This document shows, piece by piece, positions 15,577 through 24,805 of a stretch of DNA of 64,000 bases. Below the pieces are notes generated by a model. That model did not search any database. It had not been told where the DNA came from and worked only from the letters and a program-made list of their open reading frames with translations. The DNA is taken from assembly GCF_001866665.1 (NCBI RefSeq), contig NZ_MLYO01000051.1, forward strand, positions 62,001-126,000, read 5' to 3'. The stretch is from Streptomyces monashensis. GTDB lineage: Bacteria; Actinomycetota; Actinomycetes; Streptomycetales; Streptomycetaceae. Position numbers and translations under genes: made by a program. The first letter of the stretch is position 1, and each line of letters starts with the position of its first letter.

Positions 15577-17883
15577 TCAGCGGTCCGTCGCCACCGCCGC
15601 CTGCGGGCGGATCGGGAGGCGGTTGACCGGCCGGCCGGTGGCCGCGCGGACGGCGGAGGCGATCGCCGCCGGCGCCGTCACGACCGGCACCGCGCTGACC
15701 GACTTGGCGCCGAAGGGCGCGACCACGTCCCGCTCCTCGACCAGCTTCACGATCTGGACGTCCGGCACGTCCAGGGCGGTCGGCAGGGCGTACCCGGTCA
15801 GGTCCGGGTGCCGGACGAGGCCACGCGGCGTGCGGAGGTTCTCCGTGAGCGCGATGCCCACGCCCTGGGTGACGCCCGCCTCGATCCGGGCCGCCAGTTG
15901 CGCCGGGTTCAGGATACGGCCGACGTCCTGGGCGAGCGCCAGCTCCACCACCCGCACCGAGCCCAGCTCGATGTCGACGTCCACCACCGCGCGGATCGCG
16001 CAGAAGGCCAGCCCGACGAAGGCGTCGCCCTGGCCCGCGGCGTTCAGCGGCTCGGTGGGATGCGGGCGGCACTGCGCCGTGGCCCACAGCTCCTTGCCCT
16101 CCATCGCCTCCGTGACGGTGGTCGACAGGACGCCGTCGTACGACGTGATCTTGCCGTCGGTGATCTGGAGCAGTTCGGTGGACATGCCGAACTTGTGGGC
16201 GAGCGGCTGGAGGAGCTGGGTGCGGACCATCTTCGCGGCCCGTTCCACCGCACCGCCCGAAACCCACGTGTGACGGCCCCGGCAGCCCGCGCCGGCCGGC
16301 GGCTGGTCGGTGTCGACCGGGGCCACGTGGACCTCCTCGATGCCGAGGGTCTCCTGGACGATCTGGCGGGCGAGGGTCGTGAATCCCTGGCCGGTCTCCA
16401 CCGCCGCGCACAGCACGGTCGCCACGCCGTCGTGGACCTTCACCGTCGCCGTGGACACCTCGTCGGCGCCCTCCGCGCCGAGCATGTGCACCATGCCCAG
16501 GCCGTAGCCGACGCCCCGGCGCACCGCGCCGGGCTCGCCCGCGCCCTCGGGGCCGCCGGGCAGCAGCCAGTCCTCCTCGGGCTCGTCCTTGGGCAGCGCC
16601 GGCAGCGGGAAGTCCCGTACCGCCTGGAGGAGTTCGGCGACCGGCGCCGGGCAGGTCACCGTCTGGCCGATCGGCAGGACGTCCCCCGTCGCGAGGACGT
16701 TGCGCAGGCGCAGCTCGGCCGGGTCCGCGCCCAGCTTCTTCGCCAGCTTGTCCATCTGGGCCTCGTAGGCGGCGCACACCTGCATCGCGCCCTCGCCGCG
16801 CACATGGCCGGAGGGCGGGTTGTTGGTGCGTACGGCCCAGCCCTCGATGAAGGCGTTCGGGACGACGTACGGGCCGCACGCGAAGGACACGGCGGCGGCG
16901 AGCGCGTCGGCGGAGGTGTCGGCGTACGCGCCCGCGTCCAGCAGGATCTGCGCCTCGACCTTCACCAGCCTGCCCTCGGCGTCGGCGTGGTGGCGGTAGC
17001 GCAGCAGGGTGGGGTGGCGGTGGGTGTGGCCGAGGAAGGACTCCTCGCGCGTGGCCGTGAGTTTCACCGGGCAGCCGGTCCTGAGCGCGAGCAGGCCGAG
17101 CGGGAGCTGGAAACCCTGGTCCTCGCGGTCGGCGGTGGCGCCCGGCACCCCGGTGACGACGATCTTCACCTGATCGGGGGACAGGCCGTAGCAAGCGGCG
17201 GCGGTGTTGCGGTCGGCGTGCGGGTCGGTGGAGCCCAGGTACAGCTCCACGCCGCCGTCGGGACGGGGCACGGCGAGGCCGGCCTCGGCGCCGATCGGGG
17301 CCGGGTCCTGGCGCCCTATGCGGTACAGGCCCTCGACCACGATCTCGCCGGCGGCCTCCGGGTCGCCGTGGTGCAGCGGGATGTGCCGGATCAGGTTGCC
17401 GTCGGGGTGCAGCGGTTCGGCCTCGAAGGCCTGCTCCGGGTCGGTGACCGGATCGAGTACTTCGTACTCGACGATGACGGCGGCGGCGGCCATCCGCGCG
17501 GTGTCGGGGTGGTCGGCGGCGACGGCGGCGATGGGCTCCCCGTGGTGGCGTACGACCTCGGAGGCGAACACCGGGCGGTCGGGGGTGCCCCGGCCGTGGC
17601 GCGGCGTGCCGGGCACGTCCTCGTGCGTGATGACGGCCCGTACGCCGGGCATCTCACGCGCGTGCGTGGTGTCGATGTTCACGATGCGCGCGTGCGCGTG
17701 CGGCGAGCGCAGGACGGCCGCCCACAGCAGGCCCTCGGCCCACAGGTCGGCGGCGTACGGGAAGGTGCCCTCGGTCTTGGCGCGGGCGTCGGCGTGCGTC
17801 AGGGACGCGCCGAGGCCGTGCGACGGCTCGCCCTCGGCGTCGGGTTCCGCGGCGGTGGGCGCCGTGGCCGCTTCGTTGCTCAC
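15577..17883 (-). CDS. Molybdenum hydroxylase large subunit (xanthine dehydrogenase-like)
   Basis: 768 aa. It has the aldehyde oxidase/xanthine dehydrogenase a/b hammerhead (GLGASLTHADARAKTEGTFPYA) followed by the molybdopterin-binding domain, with GHTHRHPTLLRYRHHADAEG, NNPPSGHVRGEGAMQVCAAYE (split here across positions about 340-360), AAVETGQGFTTLARQI and the C-terminal AAGQGDAFVGLAFCAIRAVVDVDIE. The active-site Glu region near the end reads APFGAKSVSAVP rather than the canonical KGVGEP form, so purine oxidation is uncertain. GTG start overlaps the upstream stop (GTGA). It is the last gene of a three-subunit operon. Confidence 0.88.
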   Translation of the reverse strand: MSNEAATAPTAAEPDAEGEPSHGLGASLTHADARAKTEGTFPYAADLWAEGLLWAAVLRSPHAHARIVNIDTTHAREMPGVRAVITHEDVPGTPRHGRGTPDRPVFASEVVRHHGEPIAAVAADHPDTARMAAAAVIVEYEVLDPVTDPEQAFEAEPLHPDGNLIRHIPLHHGDPEAAGEIVVEGLYRIGRQDPAPIGAEAGLAVPRPDGGVELYLGSTDPHADRNTAAACYGLSPDQVKIVVTGVPGATADREDQGFQLPLGLLALRTGCPVKLTATREESFLGHTHRHPTLLRYRHHADAEGRLVKVEAQILLDAGAYADTSADALAAAVSFACGPYVVPNAFIEGWAVRTNNPPSGHVRGEGAMQVCAAYEAQMDKLAKKLGADPAELRLRNVLATGDVLPIGQTVTCPAPVAELLQAVRDFPLPALPKDEPEEDWLLPGGPEGAGEPGAVRRGVGYGLGMVHMLGAEGADEVSTATVKVHDGVATVLCAAVETGQGFTTLARQIVQETLGIEEVHVAPVDTDQPPAGAGCRGRHTWVSGGAVERAAKMVRTQLLQPLAHKFGMSTELLQITDGKITSYDGVLSTTVTEAMEGKELWATAQCRPHPTEPLNAAGQGDAFVGLAFCAIRAVVDVDIELGSVRVVELALAQDVGRILNPAQLAARIEAGVTQGVGIALTENLRTPRGLVRHPDLTGYALPTALDVPDVQIVKLVEERDVVAPFGAKSVSAVPVVTAPAAIASAVRAATGRPVNRLPIRPQAAVATDR

Positions 17884-19985
17884 ACCTGGCCTCCGTCCTG
17901 GCCGTAGTGCTGGTCGTGCGTGCCGTGCGGATCCTGCGGGTCGTACGGACCCTGCGGTCCCGGTGTGCCGTACGGCGGCGTGCCGTACGCGTCCGCCGTG
18001 TCGCCGTAGCCGTCGTGGCCGTGCTGTCCGTCGGCTGCGCCGCGGCCGCTCTGCGGTGTGTCGAACGCGCCGGGCGCCTCGAACGCCGACGGGTGGACGC
18101 CGCCGGCGCCGGGGCCCGCCTGGTGCGGGATGCGCGCCGCGTCCGCGTCCGTTCCGTCGCCGGCGTGGGCGTGGGCCGCCTCGCGCTCGGCGACGACGTC
18201 CTGGACGGCCCGCAGGACACCGCGGTAGCCGGAGCAGCGGCACAGGTTGCCGCACAGCGCCTGCCGGGTCTCCAGCTCGGTCGGCGCGGGGTTGCCCTCC
18301 AGCAGGTCGTGCACGGTCATCGCCATGCCGGGCACGCAGAAACCGCACTGCACGGCGCCGCACCGGGCGAGCGCGCGCTGCACGTCGGAGGGCCGTCCGT
18401 CGGCGGCGAGGCCCTCGACGGTGCGCACCTCGCTGCCGGCCGCGGTGACCGCCGGGACCAGGCAGGAGGCGACCAGCCGGCCGTCGACCTGGACGTTGCA
18501 GGCCCCGCACTCACCCTGCGAGCAGCCGTCCTTGGCGCCCGCGAGGCCGAGCCGCTCGCGCAGCACGTACAGCAGCGACTCGCCGATCCAGGCGTCGGTG
18601 ACGGGACGGTCGGTGCCGTTGACGCGCAGCACGTAGGAGGCGAGGGGGTGGTCGTCGGCGGGCGGGAGCGGCGCGGCGTGCTCCTCGGCGAGGGCCGCCT
18701 CGCGCGCGGGCGCGTGGTCCTCGCCGGCGGGCTCCTCGGTGCCCGCGTCGGGCGTGTCGTCCGTCGCCGGAACGGCGGTCCCGGGCGCGTCGGCGGCCCG
18801 GCCGTCCTCGTGGGCTGCGGTCGCCCGCGCGGCGTCCGCGACGCCCACGGCCTCCTCGGCGTCCACGGGTTCCGCGGCGGGCTCGGCGGGCGCTGTCGCG
18901 GTCCGCCGGGCCTCGGTCGGCCTCCCGGGCTCCTCGTGGCCCGCGGGGCCGTCAGCGGGGCGCCCAGGGGCTTCCACGGGGGCGGGACCGTCGTGGTCGG
19001 CGTGGCCGTCCCGGCCGTTCGGGTCCGGCACCGCCGCTGACCCGGCCCGCGGTGCCACGGGCCCGGCGGGAGCCGGGAGTTCGGCGGGCGGGGCGGTGCC
19101 GGCCGCCTCGGCGGGCGCCGTGCCCTCGGTGAAGCCGGCGGGTTCCGCGGGAGCGGCGGCCTCGGCGAAGCCGGTGAACTCGCCGGTGTGAGCGGCCTCC
19201 GGGTAACCGGCGTCCGCCCGCTCGGCCCGCTCGGGCTCGGCGTGCCCGGCGTCCCGGTGTCCCGCGTGCTCCGCCGGCGCGTGGCCGGCCTGCTCGTGCC
19301 CGTAGCGCTCCCCGGCGTACGCCTGTGCCTGCTCCCCGGCGTACGCCTGCGCGGGCGGACCGCCCGCCGGGTGCGCGCCGGTGTGGTCCGGCAGCGGGTG
19401 GGCGGCCGGGGGCTGCCCGTCGTCGGGGCGGTGGTCCCAGGGACCGCCGGTGTCCTGGGTCGCCCAGGGCGCGGGCGCACCGCCGGGCAGGGTGGCCGGC
19501 GGGGTGCCGCCGCCCCACTGCTCGACCAGGGACGACGTGGTGAACTCGCCCGATTCGTCCGGAAGATCGCCGTCGGCGACGGGGATCGACCACTGCCCGG
19601 TGACGTCGTGTCCGGGGACGGCCGGGGCGGCCGGGTCCTCGAAGGTCCACTGCTGGGTGGCGGCGGGCTCGTAGGTGAACCGGTCGTCCGCGCCGGGAGT
19701 CTGCGGCACGGCGTTCGGGTCGGGCCACTCGGCACCGCCCGCGGGCGCGGTCCAGGCGCCGGGCGCGGCCGGGTCGCCGGTGCCGGGGGCAACCGCTATC
19801 TGCGGCGGCACGTAGCCGTGCCCCGGCGCGGCCAGCGGCGTGTCGCCGGACAGCAGGGCGTCGATGCCGCCCTCGGGGAGCTTGACGAAGGCGGTGGCGC
19901 CGTCGTCGTAGTCGCCCTGGGGCAGCGGGTCCCAGCGGCCCCCGCCCTGGGGCGCGCCCTCTCCGTGCCGGTCGTCGGCGGTCAC
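17880..19985 (-). CDS. 2Fe-2S subunit of molybdenum hydroxylase with long disordered N-terminus
   Basis: 701 aa, against about 160-170 for normal family members. Residues 450-600 are the classic subunit: ferredoxin-type cluster Cys488, 493, 496 and 508 (DGCSQGECGACNV), then a second cluster with Cys547, 550, 582 and 584 (CGFCVPGM and LCRCSGY). Residues 1-449 are Pro/Ala/Glu/Gly-rich and probably disordered, with short repeats such as QAYAGE. A second Gly/His/Tyr-rich tail covers residues 610-701. Both ends overlap the neighbouring genes by GTGA, so the long form is translated as one coupled ORF. The tails have no recognised domain. Confidence 0.85.
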   Translation of the reverse strand: MTADDRHGEGAPQGGGRWDPLPQGDYDDGATAFVKLPEGGIDALLSGDTPLAAPGHGYVPPQIAVAPGTGDPAAPGAWTAPAGGAEWPDPNAVPQTPGADDRFTYEPAATQQWTFEDPAAPAVPGHDVTGQWSIPVADGDLPDESGEFTTSSLVEQWGGGTPPATLPGGAPAPWATQDTGGPWDHRPDDGQPPAAHPLPDHTGAHPAGGPPAQAYAGEQAQAYAGERYGHEQAGHAPAEHAGHRDAGHAEPERAERADAGYPEAAHTGEFTGFAEAAAPAEPAGFTEGTAPAEAAGTAPPAELPAPAGPVAPRAGSAAVPDPNGRDGHADHDGPAPVEAPGRPADGPAGHEEPGRPTEARRTATAPAEPAAEPVDAEEAVGVADAARATAAHEDGRAADAPGTAVPATDDTPDAGTEEPAGEDHAPAREAALAEEHAAPLPPADDHPLASYVLRVNGTDRPVTDAWIGESLLYVLRERLGLAGAKDGCSQGECGACNVQVDGRLVASCLVPAVTAAGSEVRTVEGLAADGRPSDVQRALARCGAVQCGFCVPGMAMTVHDLLEGNPAPTELETRQALCGNLCRCSGYRGVLRAVQDVVAEREAAHAHAGDGTDADAARIPHQAGPGAGGVHPSAFEAPGAFDTPQSGRGAADGQHGHDGYGDTADAYGTPPYGTPGPQGPYDPQDPHGTHDQHYGQDGGQV

Positions 19986-20875
19986 GACAGCGCCCTCCCC
20001 AGTGCTCGTCGGGCCAGCGCGGCGACGGTGCGCCGCAGGTGCAGTACGGCGGGCGGAAGCGCGGGCACCGAACCGTCGGACTCCGGTGCCGGGTCCGGGA
20101 TGCAGGCCGCGGCGACGTACTCGCCGAAGGCGGTCAGGGCCTCCGGGACCAACGCGCGGTCGTTGTCCCAGTCGATGAGCTGTGCGACCCACTGCTCGGC
20201 CTCCAGCGGCCGCAGCGGCATCGGCGCTATGGCGCCGACGGCGCACCGCACTCCGCGCCGGGCGGGGTCGAGGACGAGGGCCACGGAGGCCAGCGAGCGG
20301 CCAGGGCCGGTGCGTCCGGTCGCCTTCAGGAAGACCTGCGGGGCGTGCAGCAGCGGTACGCGCACGTAGCCGATGAGTTCGCCGCCGCGCAGCATTTCCA
20401 TGCCGGCGAGCAGGTGCGACACCGGGATCTCCCGGCGGGCTCCGTCCTGGCCCGCGATGATCAGGGTCGCCTCCAGGGCGGCCAGCACCGGCAGCGCGTC
20501 CCCGGTGGGGGCGGCCGAGGCGATGTTGCCGCCCAGGGTGCCGGCGTTGCGGATGTGCGGCGGGCCCGCGGCGCGCGCGGCGGCGGCGAGCGCCGGGATC
20601 AGGGCCGCGAAGTCGGGGCGGCCCATACGCGCGTGCGTGAGGCCCGCGCCGAGCAGCGCGTGGCCGTCCTGGTACTGCCAGCCGCGGATCTCGCTGATCC
20701 GCCCGAGGCCCACCAGGGCGGCGGGCCTGAGCTGGCCGGAGTTGACGGCGGCCATCAGGTCGGTGCCGCCCGCGACGGGCACGGCGGTGGGCACGGCGCC
20801 GAGGGCCGCCACCGCCTCGTCCAGCGTCGTGGGCAGCGTGACGGCCTGCGCCGCCTGCGGTGCGTGCGTGGTCAA
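19982..20875 (-). CDS. FAD-binding subunit of molybdenum hydroxylase
   Basis: 297 aa from TTG 20875, chosen for GAAGGGG upstream and because MTTHAPQ is the usual start in relatives; GTG 20902 is an alternative. The FAD-binding loops are visible: VAGGTDLMAAVNSG and AGTLGGNIASAAPTGDALP. It is the first gene of the three-subunit oxidoreductase operon. It passes electrons between the 2Fe-2S clusters and FAD, and the final acceptor is probably NAD or an electron carrier. No dedicated MoCo-insertion protein (XdhC) is seen next to it. Confidence 0.9.
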   Translation of the reverse strand: MTTHAPQAAQAVTLPTTLDEAVAALGAVPTAVPVAGGTDLMAAVNSGQLRPAALVGLGRISEIRGWQYQDGHALLGAGLTHARMGRPDFAALIPALAAAARAAGPPHIRNAGTLGGNIASAAPTGDALPVLAALEATLIIAGQDGARREIPVSHLLAGMEMLRGGELIGYVRVPLLHAPQVFLKATGRTGPGRSLASVALVLDPARRGVRCAVGAIAPMPLRPLEAEQWVAQLIDWDNDRALVPEALTAFGEYVAAACIPDPAPESDGSVPALPPAVLHLRRTVAALARRALGRALS

Positions 20876-21125
20876 ACCGGCTGCCCCTTCCCGCTGCCCC
20901 ACCTGGTCCCACCTGTGTGGCCGTACGGTACGTGCTCACAGGGCGGACGTGGCAACTCTGGCACATCTTCGCAAGGGCCGAACGCGGGGGTCCGCTAGCA
21001 GGCACTAGGAGTTATTCGCCCACTTCAACACGGAGATTGACCGATTTGGCACAGCTTCACCGGTGCGCACCGATTGACACTCTTCGGTGACTCTTGGCGC
21101 GCTTTTCACCGCGTGTTCGGTACGG

Positions 21126-22769
21126 TCACCTGTTCGGCGGCGCCCCCTCGATCGGGCGGCCCAGGACCCCGGGGCGCTTCTGCCACGGCCGGGGCCCGGC
21201 AGGTGGCCGGTAAGCGACCCCGAGGGCGTCAAGTCGCGCGTAGTGGGCGGCCATCCGGCGTTCGAAGCCGGTGAAGTCCCGTTCCCCGGGGGTGGGCAGG
21301 CTGCTCCAGGCCACCTCGGCGAAGGCCGCGAGCCGCGGGAAGGTCTGGTAGTCCACGCGCGCGGTGTCCTCCATCACCTCGGTCCAGACGTTGGCCTGAG
21401 TGCCCAGCACATGCCGGGCCTCGGCCTCGGTCAACCCGTCCGGAACCGGTTCGAACCGGTAGACGTCCTCCAGGGTGCGCACGAAGCCGATCGGCACCGG
21501 TTCGTCCTCGCCCGGGGCCTGACGGTGGTCCAGATACACGTACTGCTCCGGGCACATGACGACGTCGTGGCCGGCCCGCGCGGCCGCGATCCCGCCGCCG
21601 AAGCCGCGCCAGGAGGACACCGCGGCGCCCTCGGCGAGCCCGCCCTCCAGGATCTCGTCCCAGCCGATCAGCCGCCGTCCGCGCGCGGAGAGCCACGCGT
21701 CGAAGTGCCCGATGAACCACGACTGCAACGCGTCCTCGTCGGCCAGCCCGAGATCCGCGATCCGGTTCTTCGCGGTGACCGACCCGGTCCACTGCTCCTT
21801 GCGGCATTCGTCGCCGCCGATGTGCACGAACGGCGAGAACTGCGCCGCGCCGGCCGGGAACAGCTCCAGGACCTCCTCCAGCACCCCCTCGTAGAAGCGC
21901 AGCGTGTTGTCGGTGGGGGCGAGTACGTTGGAGGAGATCCCCCAGTTGTCCATGACGGTCAGGGCGGTGGTGTCGATGACGTCGGTGTTGCCGAGTTCCG
22001 GGTACGCGGCGATGGCGGCCTGCGAGTGGCCCGGTACGTCGATTTCCGGGACGACGGCGATATGCCGCTCGGCGGCGTAGGCGACGATCTCCCGGATGTC
22101 GTCCTGGGTGTAGTAACCGCCGTGCGGCTTCTCCTCCCACAGCGGGGAGGCCCGGTGACCGAATTTCGACCGCGCCCGCCAGGAGGCGGTCTCGGTCAGC
22201 CTCGGGTAGCGCTTGATCTCGATGCGCCAGCCCTGGTCGTCGGTCAGATGGAAGTGGAAGACGTTGAGTTTGTGCGCGGCCATCAGGTCGAGGTAGCGCA
22301 GCACGCCTTCCTTGGGCATGAAGTGCCGTGCGACGTCGAGGAGAAGACCGCGCCAGCGGAATCGCGGGCTGTCCTCGACGGTGACGGCGGGCACGTCCCA
22401 GACCCGGTCACGCCGCAGCGGCGCCCGCCGGAAGGCGTCGGCGCCGAGCAGTTGACGCAGGGTCTGGGCGCCCCAGAAGACTCCGGCGGGGCCGCCGCCC
22501 TCGACGCGGAGGGGCCGCGCGTCGGTGACGAGGCGGTAGCCCTCGGGCGGCAGGCCGGGATCGATGCCCAGCACGATCCGGTTCGGGCGGGCGGAGTCCT
22601 CCGGCAGCGGCAGGCCGGTCGCCGCGCCCACGGCGGCCCGCAGCCAGCGCGCGGTGCCCTCCGTGCCGGGCAGGGTCTGCAGTGCCGTGCCGGCGTCGAG
22701 ACGTACGGAACCCGACGGGTTCCCGGCGACGCTCGCGGGTGCGGGAATCACATCAACCATGTCAGTCAC
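21126..22769 (-). CDS. Beta-N-acetylhexosaminidase, GH20
   Basis: 547 aa with an N-terminal GH20b domain (residues 5-130) and a TIM barrel. The catalytic Asp320-Glu321 pair lies in HIGGDECRKEQW, and RWRGLLLDVARHF and HFHLTDDQGW are family blocks. It cleaves terminal GlcNAc from chitooligosaccharides. No signal peptide is seen, so it is probably cytoplasmic and meant to split imported chitobiose. It starts with GTG 22769, right after the stop of the original permease frame, showing it belonged to a chitobiose-type import operon. That permease is now a pseudogene, so substrate supply must come from elsewhere. Confidence 0.93.
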   Translation of the reverse strand: MTDMVDVIPAPASVAGNPSGSVRLDAGTALQTLPGTEGTARWLRAAVGAATGLPLPEDSARPNRIVLGIDPGLPPEGYRLVTDARPLRVEGGGPAGVFWGAQTLRQLLGADAFRRAPLRRDRVWDVPAVTVEDSPRFRWRGLLLDVARHFMPKEGVLRYLDLMAAHKLNVFHFHLTDDQGWRIEIKRYPRLTETASWRARSKFGHRASPLWEEKPHGGYYTQDDIREIVAYAAERHIAVVPEIDVPGHSQAAIAAYPELGNTDVIDTTALTVMDNWGISSNVLAPTDNTLRFYEGVLEEVLELFPAGAAQFSPFVHIGGDECRKEQWTGSVTAKNRIADLGLADEDALQSWFIGHFDAWLSARGRRLIGWDEILEGGLAEGAAVSSWRGFGGGIAAARAGHDVVMCPEQYVYLDHRQAPGEDEPVPIGFVRTLEDVYRFEPVPDGLTEAEARHVLGTQANVWTEVMEDTARVDYQTFPRLAAFAEVAWSSLPTPGERDFTGFERRMAAHYARLDALGVAYRPPAGPRPWQKRPGVLGRPIEGAPPNR

Positions 22770-22772
22770 GTC

Positions 22773-23345
22773 AGTCCTTTACCGCTCCGCCCGGTCCGGA
22801 GACCAGACGTCGCTGTACGAGTACGAAGACCAGCACCGGAAATCGTCATCACCGTGGACGCGGCCATGACCCCGCCCCGGTCCGGGTCGTCCGGTGTGCG
22901 GAACCGAGACGAAGGAAAACACGCTCGTGGCCACCGGGCCGGGCAGCACGAGCGGGAAAAAGATCCGCCAAAGGGGAATCGCGCACGGCTCGCCCCGTAG
23001 AGGTAGGCGGCCACTTCCAGCGCCTCGGGAACGGCCTCTACGAACCTCCGCGGCATCCGGATCGCGAACGGCAGCGAGAAGGCGATGCGGGGCAGGATCA
23101 GGGCACCGGGCGTGTTCCGCCGGCCGAAGTCCCGTACGAGGAAGAACAGCGGGATCGTGAGGGCTTCCACGGGCGCCGTCCGGGCCATCCGGAACATGGT
23201 CAGCAAGGTGGTCCGGAAGCGGAATCGGAATCGCGTCACGGCGGTCGCGGAGAGAAACGCGATCAACGCCGAGACGATCACCACACTGCCCGCGGCAACC
23301 ACGCCGTTCACGAAGTACCGGCCGAATTCCCGCTGTCCGAACACC
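22773..23345 (-). pseudogene. Decayed sugar ABC transporter permease (DasC/MalG type)
   Basis: The pieces FGRYFVNGVVAAG, TAVTRFRFRFRTTLL, VEALTIPLFFLVRDFG, LILPRIAFSLPFAI and EALEVAAYLYGASRARF match a DasC-like permease. After that the frame shifts to give LVLPGPVATSVFSFVS, a segment before PDDPDRGGVMAAS is deleted, and a further one-base shift gives VLVFVLVQRRLVSG and the native end GGAVKD. At least three frame changes and one deletion are therefore present, and the N-terminal third is missing. The native stop lies 4 bp before the hexosaminidase start. The rest of the transporter is absent. Confidence 0.85.
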
Positions 23346-23380
23346 CGCCGATGGCGGATACGGCAAGGTGTCCAAGTCAA

Positions 23381-23422
23381 GGGACGCGGGGAACTGCGCG
23401 ACAGGCCACGACGCACCCGCAC
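23381..23422. repeat. Copy of a common Streptomyces intergenic repeat
   Basis: The run GGGACGCGGGGAACTGCGCG followed by a CCACGACGCACCCGCAC-like end resembles a dispersed intergenic element that I remember from many Streptomyces genomes (core GCGCGGGGAACTGCGCGACCA). It sits where the N-terminal part of the sugar permease should be, so it marks the deletion junction. Confidence 0.5.
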
Positions 23423-23582
23423 TCATAAACGCGGGCCGCCGGGGAGCGGACTGCATGGAGCGCCCCTCCGAGCTTCGTTGCAACATACGCAATAGCTGTT
23501 TCGCTCTGCACAACAGGCCTGAAGGTTAAGGACAACAGGGACATGCCGACAAGAGGTCTCCACCACTTCGTGACACGCGAAA

Positions 23583-23616
23583 GCCCTCGGGACGCGCCGT
23601 AACGCGCCCCGAGGGC
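23583..23616 (-). terminator. Terminator of the DUF3039 gene
   Basis: An inverted repeat of about 14 bp with one mismatch (GCCCTCGGG ... CCCGAGGGC) lies 25 bp downstream of the DUF3039 stop on the minus strand. Confidence 0.7.
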
Positions 23617-23640
23617 TCCGGAAACCTCAGCCCGCGGGGG

Positions 23641-23925
23641 CTACTTCTTCTTGTCGCCGCCCTTGTCGTCGCCGCCGCTGCCCATGGACTCGTAGATCTC
23701 CTTGCACATGGGACACACGGGGTACTTCTTCGGGTCGCGGCCGGGCACCCACACCTTGCCGCACAGCGCCACGACGGGGGTCCCGTCGAGGGCGCTCGCC
23801 ATGATCTTGTCCTTCTGGACGTAGTGGGCGAAGCGCTCGTGGTCGCCGTCGCCGTGGGACACCTGTGGTGTCGGCTCTACGAGGGTCCCCGTACCAGCCC
23901 CGGGCTCGGGCTCAAGAGTGCTCAT
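23641..23925 (-). CDS. DUF3039 domain protein
   Basis: 94 aa. An acidic N-terminal tail is followed by the conserved block HYVQKDKIMASALDGTPVVALCGKVWVP and VCPMCKEIY. One His plus Cys-GK and CPMC could bind a metal; this is inference. A Gly/Asp/Lys tail ends the protein. DUF3039 is a conserved actinobacterial family of unknown function. It is followed by a terminator and lies just downstream of the YqgE gene on the same strand, so the two may be co-transcribed. Confidence 0.85.
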   Translation of the reverse strand: MSTLEPEPGAGTGTLVEPTPQVSHGDGDHERFAHYVQKDKIMASALDGTPVVALCGKVWVPGRDPKKYPVCPMCKEIYESMGSGGDDKGGDKKK

Positions 23926-23954
23926 ACCGCCCAGGGTACTGAAGCTCACACCCA

Positions 23955-24527
23955 TCAGTTGAGCGAAGGGTCGTCCGGATACGTGGCCACCATCGCCAGT
24001 TCGTTGCGCTGTCGGCGCAGCACCTCGCGCCACAGCCGCTCCGGGGCCGGCGAGGAGACGTCCCCGGGCTCGGACTCGACCACGTACCAGGCGCCCTCGA
24101 CCAGCTCGTCCTCCAGCTGGCCCGGGCCCCAGCCCGCGTACCCGGCGAAGATTCGCAGGGAACCGAGGGCCGAGGCGAGCAGCTCCGGCGGGGCCTCCAG
24201 GTCGACCAGGCCGATCGCGCCGTGCACCCGGCGCCAGCCGAGCGGGGCGCGGTCGCCGGCCGCGCCGCCCGGGATGACCGCGACACCGAGCGCCGAGTCC
24301 AGCGAGACGGGCCCGCCCTGGAAGACCACTCCGGGCTCCCCGGCGAGGTCGGCCCAGCCCTCCAGGATGTCGCCCACGTCCACGGGGGTGGGACGGTTGA
24401 GGACGACACCGAGGGAGCCCTCCTCGTCGTGGTCGAGAAGGAGCACCACCGCGCGGTCGAAGTTCGGGTCCGCCAGGGCGGGGGTTGCCACGAGCAGCCG
24501 CCCTGTGAGCGAGGACACCTCGGTCAT
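23955..24527 (-). CDS. YqgE/AlgH family protein
   Basis: 190 aa, the usual length. The family blocks are LTGRLLVATPALADPNFDRAV, LGVVLNRPTP, VFQGGPV and FAGYAGWGPGQLEDEL. The biochemical role of this family is still unclear; structures show a two-layer fold. The ATG at 24527 matches the usual start; an ATG 9 bp further upstream (24536) is possible. It is followed by the DUF3039 gene after 29 bp. Confidence 0.88.
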   Translation of the reverse strand: MTEVSSLTGRLLVATPALADPNFDRAVVLLLDHDEEGSLGVVLNRPTPVDVGDILEGWADLAGEPGVVFQGGPVSLDSALGVAVIPGGAAGDRAPLGWRRVHGAIGLVDLEAPPELLASALGSLRIFAGYAGWGPGQLEDELVEGAWYVVESEPGDVSSPAPERLWREVLRRQRNELAMVATYPDDPSLN

Positions 24528-24805
24528 GCCAGACATGATCCCGCATCTTCGACCGGTGTGGGGAGGCGGTGAGAGGCATTCCGGGGGACGCAGGTCAGGG
24601 CGCAGGGAAGCGGGCCCGGCGCACGCGTGCCGCGGTGACCCCATGTGCCCGAAAGGGAACGGTTCGTGTTGTGACACAGCTATGACGGGTCTTGGCGGTC
24701 CTTGGGCTTACGAACGGGGGGTGATCGGCGACTACGCTGTCTCTCCCGGCCCGCGCGCAACAGTGATCGGCCGCCCCCTGCCCATCTCATCGGAACGCGA
24801 GATTC

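Noticed and set aside
15229..17907. An 892-codon open frame on the plus strand
   Set aside because: It is the antisense shadow of the molybdenum hydroxylase large subunit; it has no recognisable motif or ribosome-binding site.
17880..21005. A single 1041-codon frame joining the 2Fe-2S and FAD regions
   Set aside because: The upper part reads through the FAD gene in the wrong frame; the true iron-sulfur subunit starts at 19985 by overlap with the FAD gene stop.
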